Notes under the pieces: generated by a model
Told to the model about the DNA's origin: nothing
The model's database searches: none
The model's input: only the letters and a program-made list of their open reading frames with translations
From: Arion vulgaris
Lineage: Eukaryota > Mollusca > Gastropoda > Stylommatophora > Arionidae
DNA: 64,000 nt
Direction: 5' to 3'
Assembly: GCA_020796225.1 (NCBI GenBank)
Contig: CM036755.1
Span: 59,818,652 to 59,882,651, forward strand
Shown: in pieces, positions 54,035 through 64,000 of the stretch
How positions within the stretch are numbered: position 1 is the first letter of the stretch
Layout: the number at the start of each line of letters is the position of its first letter
Position numbers and translations under genes: made by a program

Positions 54035-55110
54035 ATATATAAAAGTAAACCGTGAATTCGCTGTACGGAACAAAAGTATATTTAATAGATTAAAATAAAA
54101 GTAAACCGTGAATTCGCTGTACGGAACAAAAGTATATTTAATAGATTAAAATAAAAGTAAACCGTGAATTCGCTGTACGGAACAAAAGTATATTTAATAG
54201 ATTAAAATAAAAGTAAACCGTGAATTCGCTGTACGGAACAAAAGTATATTTAATAGATTAAAATAAAAGTAAACCGTGAATTCGCTGTACGGAACAAAAG
54301 TATATTTAAAAGATTAAAATAAAAGTAAACCGTGAATTCGCTGTACGGAACAATAGTATATTTAATAGATTAAAATAAAAGTAAACCGTGAATTCGCTGT
54401 ACGGAACAAAAGTATATTTAATAGATTAAAATAAAAGTAAACCGTGAATTCGCTGTACGGACAAAAGTATATTTAATAGATTAAAATAAAAGTAAACCGT
54501 GAATTCGCTGTACGGAACAAAAGTATATTTAATAGATTAAAATAAAAGTAAACCGTGAATTCGCTGTACGGAACAAAAGTATATTTAATAGATTAAAATA
54601 AAAGTAAACCGTGAATTCGCTGTACGGAACAAAAGTATATTTAATAGATTAAAATAAAAGTAAACCGTGAATTCGCTGTACGGAACAAAAGTATATTTAA
54701 TAGATTAAAATAAAAGTAAACCGTGAATTCGCTGTACGGAACAAAAGTATATTTAATAGATTAAAATAAAAGTAAACCGTGAATTCGCTGTACGGAACAA
54801 AAGTATATTTAATAGATTAAAATAAAAGTAAACCGTGAATTCGCTGTACGGAACAAAAGTATATTTAATAGATTAAAATAAAAGTAAACCGTGAATTCGC
54901 TGTACGGAACAAAAGTATATTTAATAGATTAAAATAAAAGTAAACCGTGAATTCGCTGTACGGAACAAAAGTATATTTAATAGATTAAAATAAAAGTAAA
55001 CCGTGAATTCGCTGTACGGAACAAAAGTATATTTAATAGATTAAAATAAAAGTAAACCGTGAATTCGCTGTACGGAACAAAAGTATATTTAAAAGATTAA
55101 AATAAAAGTA
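54035..55110. repeat. 56-bp minisatellite, about 19 units
   Basis: The 56-bp unit holds attaaaataaaagtaaaccg, tgaattcgctgtacggaaca and aaagtatatttaatag. Units are almost identical: one has a single-base deletion (cggacaaaag), one has caatag, and two have taaaag. The low divergence means recent expansion or homogenisation. Confidence 0.97.
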
Positions 55111-55304
55111 CTACAAAACTCTTAAAGATTTTCAGAATTTGATAGGTGACCTCGTTGGTGCTCAGTTTGATCACTACCGCTGAGATACCTCCTGTGTAAC
55201 AAAAAAATAGATCGAAACACTCACGGTTATTCAACAAAGTGCATTAATGATAGTCATATCTGTCAATGATATCTAACGTCGGTTCTAAGTCTACTTCTTT
55301 CTTT
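55111..55304. other. Unassigned spacer
   Basis: AT-rich spacer. The phrase 'gatcgaaacac' also occurs near 31140. Confidence 0.3.
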
Positions 55305-55570
55305 TCTTCTTTTTTTCTTCTTCTAAGACTCCATATCGACCACTTGTTAACTTTTCTTTGTTATCTGAGCCTAAGAGCGATTGTACATTGTGCCAGTTAC
55401 GCGCCAACAAGTAGGCCAGCACATCTAATTTCTGCAACGCTTTTTATTTATTAGTGTAGCTTCCTAGGGTAGCCCCAACCTCAGACGCCTCTTACATTTT
55501 CTTTGCATTTCTCAGTGTTACTCTTAGTTGCTCCCTTTGCAAGCTCCGTCAACATACGGGTGAGTTGGAA
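55305..55570 (-). mobile_element. SINE-1, older copy
   Basis: A minus-strand SINE-1 with a GAAGAAGAAAAAAAG tail at 55305 and a diverged head near 55560 ('ttgacggagcttgcaaaggg'). The core is disrupted ('tgtaagaggcgtctgaggtt'). Confidence 0.8.
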
Positions 55571-55929
55571 GTCATCAGAGTCGACGTATAGATTCCTACT
55601 GTCAGCCTTTACATTGTTACAAACTATATCAGAGCGCAAATATAACTTTATGTATTTCTCTACATTCTAAAGCCAGTGTGTTCAATTGTTTAAATTTGCT
55701 GTTATGTCCTATTTGTGCAGACATAAATTGTATTTACACAAATGCAGTACACTTGTACTTTTTAATGTGATCGTTCGTCTGGCTCCAGTAGAAACAGTGC
55801 CGATGCCGTGTTAACAATATCATTTCTGTGAGTTGGCGTCATCAGTTTATGTGCTCAATTCAAAGTCTGAAATGACCCATTTAGATAATTGGTTCTCAGC
55901 CTGTGAGGTACGCCTCTATATCGAGCCTG
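55571..55929. other. Unassigned sequence
   Basis: No element is recognised. It leads into the 22-bp array. Confidence 0.35.
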
Positions 55930-57010
55930 AAGGAGTATCATTGGAGATGTACGGGTGTATCAGGAAGACGGATGAAGTATCAGGGGAGACGAGTGGTAGT
56001 ATCAGGGACGGCGTGACGGAGTATCAGGGAAGGCGTGAGGTAGTATCAGGGGAGACGTGTGGTAGTATCAGGGGAGACGTAATGGAGTATCAGGGGAGAC
56101 GTGTGGTAGTATCAGGGGAGACGTAATGGAGTGTCAGGGAGACGTGTGGTAGTATCAGGAAGACGTAATGAAGAATCAGGGAGACGTGAGGTAGTGTAAT
56201 GGAAGGCGTGACGGAGTATCAGGGAATGCGTGAGGTAGTATTAGGGAAGTCGTGATGGAGTATCAGGGAAGGCGTGAGGTAGTATTAGGGAAGTCGTGAT
56301 GGAGTATCAGGGACGGCGTGAGGTAGTGTCAGGGAAGGCGTGATGGAGTATTAGGGAAGGCGTGAGGTAGTATTAGGGAAGTCGTGATGGAGTATCAGGG
56401 AAGGCGTGAGGTAGTGTCAGGGAAGTCGTGATGGAGTATCAGGGAAGGCGTGAGGTAGTGTCAGGGAAGGCGTGATGGAGTATTAGGGTAGGTGTGTGGT
56501 AGTATCAGGGAAGGCGTGAGGTAGTATTAGGGAAGACGAGAGGTAGTATCAGGGAAGGCGGGATGGAGTATCAGGGAAGACGTGAGGTAGTATCAGGGAA
56601 GGCGTGAGGTAGTATTAGGGAAGGCGGGATGGAGTATTAGGGAAGACGTGAGGTAGTATCAGGGAAGACGTGAGGTAGTATTAGGGAAAGCGGGATGGAG
56701 TATCAGGGAAGGCGGGATGGAGTATTAGGGAAGACGTGAGGTAGTATCAGGGAAGACGTGAGGTAGTATTAGGGAAGGCGGGATGGAGTATCAGGGAAGA
56801 CGTGAGGTAGTATCAGGGAAGACGTGAGGTAGTATTAGGGAAGGCGGGATGGAGTATCAGGGAAGACGTGAGGTAGTATCAGGGAAGGCGTGAGGTAGTA
56901 TTAGGGAAGGCGTGATGGAGTATTAGGGAAGGCGTGATGGAGTATGAAGGACGACGTGAGATATTATTAGGGAAGGCGTGATGTATCAGGTGAGACGTGA
57001 AATATTATTA
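55930..57010. repeat. 22-bp G-rich minisatellite, about 49 units
   Basis: The unit is gtagtatcagggaaggcgtg plus two bases, with two alternating flavours: 'aggtagtat' and 'atggagtat'. Variation is high (cagggg, tagggaag, gacgtg). Strand asymmetry is strong, with G far exceeding C on the plus strand. The 97-codon frame at its start (55833-56126) is not gene-like. Confidence 0.93.
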
Positions 57011-57484
57011 GGGAATTCTTGAAACGTTATGACACTGTAGTGGAGTTTTAATACATTTTTATGCTAACATTTTTTACCCAATAAAAATAAGTTTTCTTTA
57101 TTAAAACTATAACTTTATATTTTCTTTAGAAAAATGAAACCAAGAACATCATTAATTTTGACACGTATTGACATTTGTATCAAATTTCTGGTCAAAAAGA
57201 GTTTTTGTAATGTTAACATTTCTCACTGTCAATGTTATTGTGTTTAGGGGGCGGTGGTGTTATAAATATCAGAGTAACATTTTTGTATGGTTTGCTATTT
57301 GGAAATTATATTTAATTCTGTCGGTAAGCAGTTATTTCCTCATTTGTACACAGTCAAAGGATTCAAAGGATGCAACAAAAAACATTTAAAAAAATCGTAA
57401 CTACTCAATAAATAAACAAGTATATATATCTTATTGTATATTAGTTTGAATAACACTGGACAACATATTAGAATAAAAAGGGTT
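57011..57484. other. Unassigned AT-rich sequence
   Basis: AT-rich DNA with no recognised element; a 73-codon frame at 57168 has no motif. Confidence 0.35.
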
Positions 57485-57550
57485 TAAAAAAGTAGTAGAA
57501 GTAACAATAGTAGAAGTAACAATAGTAGAAATAACAATTGTAGAAGTAAA
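57485..57550. repeat. 15-bp tandem repeat, 4 copies
   Basis: 'agtagaagtaacaat' and close variants repeat four times. Confidence 0.85.
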
Positions 57551-57599
57551 ATTAGAGAGACTTGTATAAAGGGAAACAACTCGAATGGTACAGTTTACG

Positions 57600-57764
57600 G
57601 GGAATGGCGTTCAATAGAATACGCAGTGGCGCAGTGTGCAGCAATTGGCTTGGAGCGAGTTAATTCGATTGGGGAAAAGGAGGAAAAATTCGTTTGAGGG
57701 TGTGGAAGTCTTGTCTCATCTTCAAAGGGGTCACCATCTGAAAAATGTTGAGAACCACTAAGTT
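57600..57764. mobile_element. Possible hAT-like right end
   Basis: 'aaaatgttgagaaccacta' at about 57743 is the form often seen at hAT termini (reverse complement TAGTGGTTCTCAACATTTT). A matching left end was not found, so the boundaries are uncertain. Confidence 0.4.
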
Positions 57765-58084
57765 AGATCTCTCGTTTTTTGAACTGTCATTTCCAATTAT
57801 ATTTTTGGACGTGGAAACCACTTGTGATTCGGAGATTAGATGTGCTCTTTACAAGAGTGAATACGGTAATTGAGAAAACATATTTAGCAGAATCTGAATG
57901 ACAAATGGTGCACCTGTTTATCGGACTAGGAGACAACACAACAATATAACTGTTTATTGTGTACTTTTCTTGTACAACAATTCGCATCGACGGAGAAATA
58001 ACAAACAAGGAAAATAACAAACACAGAAAATAACAAACAGAGAAAATAACAAACTTTGACATCAGAGTTCACAGAGTCGACGAA
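57765..58084. repeat. AT-rich sequence with a 16/17-bp repeat
   Basis: 'gaaaataacaaacacag' and variants repeat four times at 57990-58055. The rest is unassigned. Confidence 0.7.
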
Positions 58085-58180
58085 AAACAATGTTTATGAA
58101 ACGCAAATAAAAGCCCATTCTAGAAATCGCTTCTTATCTTGACGCTGTTAGGCAAAACAAGATTACAGAAAAGAAGAAGA
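58085..58180 (+). mobile_element. LINE-G 3' end
   Basis: It matches 23215-23310: 'tttatgaa.cgca.a', 'cattctagaaat.gcttctta', 'cttgacgctgttaggcaaaa' and a GAAGAAGAAG tail. Coding content is negligible. Confidence 0.65.
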
Positions 58181-58497
58181 AGTATACAACATAACTAAGC
58201 AGATGTCGCAATAATTATGTTTAGTAAAGAAAAAACAAATGAAAATAATAGGAAGAAACAATTCACGTATCATCATTGATTGGTTAGAACTTTGCATTCA
58301 CCAGCATCAACAGCCTCAAGCTCCAGCCTCATAGACAAAACAAGGATAAACGATGTATTATAACCGTGTTATTGTATAGAAACATACACAAAATAAATAT
58401 AACTGTAGTAATACATACAGAATACACAAAAAGAATAAACTAAATTAAGGACAGAGATAAGAGAAGGAAAGAAATGATATCAATAATATTATGTATG
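58181..58497. other. Unassigned AT-rich sequence
   Basis: No element is recognised in this stretch. Confidence 0.35.
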
Positions 58498-58771
58498 CAA
58501 CTGTCCGTGTGTTACCGCAGGCTCACAAGGAGCAAAGAATAGTATCACTGTGACCTGCATGTCATGTCGTAAGAGGCGATTGAGGTAATGACCTAGAGAA
58601 GCTACCCTAGTAAATAATAAGCGTCGAATAAATTGGATCTGCTGGACTACTTGTAGGTGCAGAACTGGCACAATGTACAATCGCTCTAAGGCTCGGATCA
58701 CATAAAAATCACAAAGAGTGTTTAACAATGGACCAATATGAAGCGTTTGATGGAGAAGAAGAAGAAGAAGA
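58498..58771 (+). mobile_element. SINE-1, full length
   Basis: The head is 'ctgtccgtgtgttaccgcag', the core 'tcatgtcgtaagaggcgatt', and the tail GGAGAAGAAGAAGAAGAAG. Flanks atgtatgcaa and atgtagacaa (8/10) may be a decayed target duplication. Confidence 0.85.
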
Positions 58772-58999
58772 TGTAGACAATGTTATCATAATCATCATTA
58801 TCATCAGATGCCTTATCCGCATTGAAACTTGTCTGTAATGGACTTCCACTATCCCTGTCTCTTGCCTTTTTGTTGCGCTCTGTCACGCTATAATTTGTGC
58901 ATCTCTTGATGTTTTCATCACATGTTTGTGTTTTACTTGCTCGTTGTCTTTTAACTGTTTCCTTGAATAAGGTAGCTTTTCTACTTCTTCTTTGCGTGC
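58772..58999. other. Unassigned spacer with (ATC)n-like run
   Basis: 'atcataatcatcattatcat' at about 58783-58805 is a short microsatellite. The rest may belong to the LINE-H 3' region that follows. Confidence 0.4.
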
Positions 59000-59225
59000 A
59001 GTTTCGTATGCTCGTCTAAATCATGAGATGGGTTGCCTCTATGAATTTGCATATCAGGTGGAGTTCCTCGTGAGTTTCCCATAGCTTTCTCTGTAAGTTT
59101 CGTTCAAAAGAACATGTTTCATTCCGTTGGTATAAGTATGTTGGACAGGACTGCAGGGTGTGCTCTGGAGTCTGTGTTTCCATCTTATGTGGAAACTGGT
59201 TTTGAGCCTCCAGTGTCATGTTCAG
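59000..59225 (-). mobile_element. LINE-H-like terminal fragment
   Basis: The minus strand reads HKMETQTPEHTLQSCPTYLY, then RKLWETHEELHLICKFIEAT and a stop. The C-x-QTPEHTLQSCP arrangement is the zinc-binding-like end that follows RNase H in LINEs such as the one at 42840. The upstream part of the 118-codon frame is unrelated. Confidence 0.75.
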
Positions 59226-59409
59226 GGGCGAAAGATTGGTAAACGATGTTATCTGTTTAGCCTGCGGATGGGATCTTGGGGGTGTTTGCTGTGGGTTTGT
59301 TGCCTCCCTAACTATTTGTATTTTCGTTTTGATTAAGGGGTGTTGTTCTCCAAAATTTTTAGTTTTGGCCAAAACATCGATTTTTCAAAGTAGTTTAGTT
59401 CTATAAAGT
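59226..59409. other. Unassigned spacer
   Basis: No element is recognised; the text leads into the 61-bp array. Confidence 0.3.
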
Positions 59410-59965
59410 ACAACATTCGTACTATTGATTACACATAAAATTATGTTGTCTTTGTTTGCTTATTAGCATTACAACATTCGTACTATTGATTACACATAAA
59501 ATTATGTTGTCTTTGTTTGCTTATTAGCATTACAACATTCGTACTATTGATTACACATAAAATTATGTTGTTTTGTTTGCTTATTAGCATTACTACATTC
59601 GTACTATTGATTACAAATAAAATTATGTTGTCTTTGTTTGCTTATTAGCATTACTACATTCGTACTATTGATTACAAATAAAATTATGTTGTCTTTGTTT
59701 GCTTATTAGCATTACTACATTCGTACTATTGATTACACATAAAATTATGTTGTCTTTGTTTGCTTATTAGCATTACAACATTCGTACTATTGATTACACA
59801 TAAAATTATGTTGTTTTGTTTGCTTATTAGCATTACTACATTCGTACTATTGATTACAAATAAAATTATGTTGTCTTTGTTTGCTTATTAGCATTACTAC
59901 ATTCGTACTATTGATTACACATAAAATTATGTTGTCTTTGTTTGCTTATTAGCATTACTACATTA
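59410..59965. repeat. 61-bp tandem repeat, about 9 units
   Basis: The unit reads acaacattcgtactattgat, tacacataaaattatgttgt and ctttgtttgcttattagcat plus t. Differences are limited to acaac/actac, cacata/caaata and a one-base deletion in two units (60 bp). The variants occur in the same order in units 1-3 and 6-8, which suggests a block duplication. Confidence 0.95.
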
Positions 59966-61624
59966 ATTAGAAACGTCCAATTCCAATCTTTTTTTCTTTT
60001 AAATGCCAAGTTTAAAATTGTGTTTTCTCAAAATGATTTTTTTCCATTTTTGTGTCGGAAATCCCAGAGTTTTAACTAATACTAAAGCAAGATACATAAA
60101 TTTGAGGTGAATAATCCCTATATGATGTTGTAGCTACTGATGCATTCCAAATTACATATCTTCGAATATTTGATTTAATTATTAATTTTTAATGCGGAGC
60201 GATGACACATTTTGTTTGGTTGTTTTGCCACGCATAAGTTTAAAAATAAAAATAATATATATATCTTGAGATTTGACAGAAAATAAATGGTCCAGTAGCT
60301 GTAAATATGCGTACAATTTATGAATCATCCATTTGTTTCTCAATATATATATATGTTTGTTTTGTAAATATTAGGATTCTAAAAACATGTATTATTTTAA
60401 GATGACCGCTGTTGTCATGGCAACCATGCAATGTTTTTTTAAACATTAAAATAGATCTACATTCATAGCTTAACATACCCATTATAAAATAATTGCTCTA
60501 ACTTAATTAATCAAGTAAACTATTTATATACGGAGCGAAACCCCTTAATGAGTCATTTTTCTTTCTGTGTCCAAAATGTTATCATGTTTTCTTTTTTGTT
60601 TTCATGTAGCAGATTTTTATAAACTCCTAGTTTTCATTGAATCTCTTTAATTGCCTGCTTTTCGTTCCATGAAATAGAACCCTTTCTTTGTAGACAATGT
60701 AATTGTAATTTCAGAGAAAGCATTCGAAGCAACAAAAATGTACATTCTGACAATGTTCAAAAATATTACTTGAGATGCACAAAAATGTGTGAACATTATA
60801 CAATGAAAAGAATGAAACTGAAATGAAAATCGTGTGCGTATTTTTGTTAGTGATAGCATCATATAATATTAATGTTTTTAGTTTCATTTTCAATGTTTAA
60901 GAACATACATCATTTCACTCAGACAGATCTATAACTGTTTAATGTCCCTCAGAAGATTGTTAAGCATATGTATGCATTTGTTAATTGATGTCTACGGTGT
61001 ATTCTGAAACTGAGATTGTATGTTAGAGCGGAACGTTGCTGTGTATTGTCATTGTTTTTGTATTTTGTAAAACTACAGTACTTTGTCATTACGTGTTTCG
61101 CCATTCTATATAGTTTTACTGGAGTCTCTATCTATATTGATTATGTTTGAGCTGCAGACACAGATTTGTGAATAAGAACATGAGAAACCTTCGATGTTCC
61201 AGGTTAAGAGGACAAAAGACGATGAGTTAGGCATACCTTGCGGAAGACACAGATGAGTGTCCCTAGACAAAAAAGTGAAGCCAGCAGGGAAAACGCAAAC
61301 AGGAATGTACTAAACGAAACAGCATCTTTTTGAGGAACTGAAGGGTTCTGGATCATCTTGGGAAGCCGTAAAGAAAACAGCTAGATACCTGAAAAGTGAG
61401 GAGCAACTGTTGAAGCATTATCCTCCCACCACGAGGAGCGTACAGGAATAAATAGTACCAGTGATGATTGTTCCTTCCCCACATTGATTACACATTTGAC
61501 TAAACCAACTTTGATTGTTTCCCCTCTATTCTGCCTCATGTTTGATTTCGAAAGTTATCATCTCATTCTCATTTGTAACTCATCTAAAGATGTGCATTTA
61601 TCCAGCAAAGTGTCTAAATATTTA
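59966..61624. other. Long AT-rich stretch without recognised elements
   Basis: About 1.65 kb. It has scattered short TA runs (60250, 60343) and short overlapping frames at 60647-60893 on the minus strand. It could be ordinary unique intergenic or intronic DNA. Confidence 0.45.
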
Positions 61625-61970
61625 ATCATCATCAAATAGTTTGTCCTGGGGATATCTTTGCCACCCTAACAGTCCACCGGAATTTCTCTTTCTAACATGC
61701 CCATGCCAGATGACCCGCAGTTGCAGCCGTCATGCTAAAATCATCAGTTACATCCTGAATCCATCTTCACCATGGGCTTCCTCAGCTTCTCTTGCCGTGG
61801 TGCCACCTTCCATAATGATCTACTTCAACCATTTGTGTCTCTATATATATCCAAATTACTGAAATGTTATCATTCTTATGTGTGTAGCATCAGTCAGTTT
61901 CCTTTCATTGTGAGTTCTTTCTTGATATATCTATCTGTTCTCTTCTCTATCATGATATACGGATGATTCT
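61625..61970 (-). mobile_element. LINE-C (RTE-like) 3' region
   Basis: In reverse, it has the TGATGATGAT 3' end, then wording shared with 53160-53530 and 10405-10640 ('gacaaactatt', 'atcaagaaagaact', 'tcatgatagagaagag'). The frame is lost. Confidence 0.75.
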
Positions 61971-61989
61971 TCTGTATTGTGTAGATCAT

Positions 61990-62242
61990 TCTGCTTCTTC
62001 TTCTTCGAAAGCTCCATATCGATCCTTCTGTGATTTGTTTATGCTATGAGCTTAAGAGCTATTGTACATTGTACCAGTTATCCGCAAACCAGTAGGCCAT
62101 CATATCCGATTTCTGAGACGTTTTTATTTACTAGGTAGCTTCCTAGTCCCCTACTTCGGTCGCCTCTTACGATATGCCTAGTAGGTCACAGTGTTGCTAT
62201 ACGTTGCTACTATTGCGGACCCCGGCAATCACACGCGGTTAT
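61990..62242 (-). mobile_element. SINE-1, full length
   Basis: The GAAGAAGAAG tail is at 61992 and the head 'ccgcgtgtgattgccggggt' near 62238. The core reads 'catatcgtaagaggcgaccg'. The MITE follows 20 bp later. Confidence 0.85.
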
Positions 62243-62263
62243 TTACATTCTAAAGCACATATA

Positions 62264-62519
62264 CAGGGTGTTCAACTTAAAAGCAGCCTGTGAATGGAGC
62301 TAATCTGGCATATATGTATGGAAATGAGAAGGTTCAGTTATGACGTAGTATAGGTCAAGGTTGTGTGATGTGTGTAATTGTAGTGCGGGAAGGGGCGATG
62401 AACACATGTGACGTAGGACAAGCTAGTCAGAACCGGTTTAAAAGTAAATAGACGAGATGCAATGCGTACCTGGCAAATTTATATTTATCACTGGGGCTGC
62501 TTTTAAGTTGAACACCCTG
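62264..62519. mobile_element. Mariner-like MITE, copy 2, perfect 25-bp ends
   Basis: A 256-bp element flanked by TA (62262-62263, 62520-62521). Its two ends are an exact 25-bp inverted repeat, cagggtgttcaacttaaaag then cagcc. It lies opposite in orientation to the copy at 50496. Perfect ends suggest a young insertion. Confidence 0.95.
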
Positions 62520-62521
62520 TA

Positions 62522-63399
62522 TTTTCCCCACACTACATTGATTTACTAACTCAAAAATATATACATAACTCTTAAACTGGATTCCACTCATAATCTATGA
62601 TGTTCAACAACAAAAATGTAACTGTAAATATATGTAGACTGATAGTTTTATCATCAAGATTGTATCCGAACTCCCAGTCGGGAACCCTTCAAAAGTTGAT
62701 CGTTCTACAATACTAAACTAATATTTAGGTACAATCAAAAAGCATGATTTATTTGTGTGTGGTTTGACATTTTCATTTCACCGTGAGGTTGTTGTTCTTT
62801 TTTTTGTGTTTGTCCCTTATGAATTTAGGCACTAGATTATCTGTCTGATTTCTTTTGCGTGACGTTTTCTTTCCTTCCTTATCACAAGTGTCCTTCTCCA
62901 TTCAGTCAAGTCTTACTCCGGATTGAGAGAGTATTGTAATTTTGAACGTCAAGTAACGGATCAAGATTTATTATAGTAAAACTGCAAATCGTGTGCAAAC
63001 CAAAAATAGTTGGTCCAGTCTGGTCTCGTTCCCCTGTATTTCCACAATACGTGGTCCTTAGAACAGAGTATTAACAGTTTCGCTATCAGCGATCTAACCA
63101 TGATGTTTCTATATTAAATATCTTGAAAGTGTGAGACTGTAAAGTTGTAATTATGGAAATGAAAATCAAGTACTTTTCATTCCTTAGATCCCCCCAAATG
63201 TCTCGATAGTTGTGAAATAAGAGAAGTCTTATGGCAAGGATTAGCAAAGGCAAGTCGATGCGTTGGGCACATACACTTACGTGACACTCCCCTGAATATT
63301 GTACCCTGATACAAGATTTCAGGTAGATCAATACAAAGAAGACAACTGTTTCTTTTCTTTCTTTTCTTCTTTTGCCCTTCTATGCTTTTTTTGCCGTAG
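62522..63399. other. Unassigned sequence
   Basis: About 880 bases. The text at 62860-62920 loosely matches 34785-34850, possibly a worn LINE tail. An 81-codon minus frame (63086-63331) has no motif. Confidence 0.4.
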
Positions 63400-63630
63400 C
63401 AGGTTTAACTGATAATCGGTTTCCGAGATAATGCACGCTCGATCGCTTGATATCCTGTGGTATTGTGGAGTTTTAAGATGTCTGTAACTTCATCAACCCA
63501 TCTCTATTTTCTTCTGTCCCTTCCTCTTGATGTTTCCTTTTTCAGGTTGTACGCTCTAGCAACTGGTGTATTTGGATTCATTCAGACCAAGTGGCCAAAG
63601 ATTTGAGCCTCCGTTCATTCATAAATCTAA
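63400..63630 (-). mobile_element. LINE C-terminal remnant
   Basis: The minus strand reads FGHLV (around 63590), then ARAYNLKKETSRGRDRRK, then DEVTDILKL. That fits the GH motif and basic tail of a LINE polyprotein. Stops intervene, and the family is not determined. Confidence 0.55.
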
Positions 63631-63739
63631 TAGCAGGTGTTGTTCCGACGTTAGAAAGACAACTCTAAAATGTGAAAAAATAATATACTTTCATAATCCC
63701 TTTCGTAAGTTCATTTTTAATATTCTCTATTTATTTTTC

Positions 63740-64000
63740 AATCTTTTTTATTCTTGCTTAAACTTCATTCTTTTGTAGCCCGCACAGAAGTCTGTGCTGT
63801 TTTCGTTCCATTGTTTTTTTTCTCACTGGGACAGTGAATTTGCCTCATTAAGTTTTATTTTCAACAGTCTTGAAATAAATATTCTGAAGTCACCTTAGCT
63901 GTCTCACCTGTAGTCTACAATAGTGAATCTTGAAATATGTATACATGTGATTGCGGAGTCTATAAGGGCATGTTCTAAAGCGAAGAATAACCACTCGTTC
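63740..64000 (-). mobile_element. LINE-H end, running off the window
   Basis: In reverse it matches 42840-43080 over its full length ('cacagaagtctgtg', 'cagtgaatttgcctca', 'acatgtgattgcggagtc', 'aaagcgaagaataaccac'). It includes the zinc-type end and the region after RNase H. The rest lies beyond the window. Confidence 0.8.

Noticed and set aside
57600..57764. Complete hAT MITE
   Set aside because: Only a right-end-like sequence is visible; no matching left terminus or duplication was found, so it is listed only as possible.

Overview
This window looks like repeat-dense nuclear DNA from an invertebrate animal. I find no intact host protein-coding gene, no tRNA or rRNA gene, no CRISPR array and no bacterial-type operon. 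The animal origin follows from the content: several families of non-LTR retrotransposon (LINE) tails, a Penelope-like element with a GIY-YIG nuclease, tRNA-type SINEs with A and B boxes, hAT-like and mariner-like MITEs, and more than ten minisatellites. The mixture would suit a mollusc or another lophotrochozoan, but nothing here proves the taxon. Family names such as SINE-1 or LINE-A are labels for this report only.

Layout. 1-3.5 kb: SINEs, a MITE and a 35-bp minisatellite. 3.1-11.6 kb: decayed 3' ends of at least six LINE families on both strands, including a reverse transcriptase tail with a C2H2 zinc finger (7.3-8.7 kb). 11.9-14.5 kb: a GC-richer degenerate repeat block, then a hAT-like element carrying a LINE. 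15.6-16.5 kb: the longest RTE-like reverse transcriptase fragment. 16.9-19.5 kb: an array of about 30 copies of an 86-bp unit. 19.6-23.3 kb: LINE and SINE remnants. 23.3-28.0 kb: a 4.7-kb mosaic minisatellite. 28.5-33 kb: acidic GAT-type repeats split by a SINE, and 40-bp and 16-bp arrays. 33-46 kb: SINEs, nested LINEs, a hAT MITE and a LINE with a C-terminal RNase H. 46.1-47.6 kb: a Penelope-like element. 47.6-50.0 kb: an array of about 41 copies of a 58-bp unit. 50-54 kb: inverted repeats, a MITE, SINEs and LINEs. 54.0-57.0 kb: 56-bp and 22-bp arrays. 57-64 kb: AT-rich DNA, a 61-bp array, SINEs, a second copy of the MITE, and a LINE running off the window end.

How the parts relate. The elements do not work together as a pathway; the window records layers of insertion. 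Exact or near-exact target-site duplications mark many SINEs, and several elements are nested. Two minisatellites (35 bp and 58 bp) appear to have grown out of internal segments of dispersed elements still recognisable nearby, and the 86-bp array resembles a dispersed repeat found at two other places. These array-from-transposon cases are the most interesting biology I see. All reverse transcriptase fragments are 5'-truncated and most carry frameshifts or stops, so the window probably makes no functional transposon protein.
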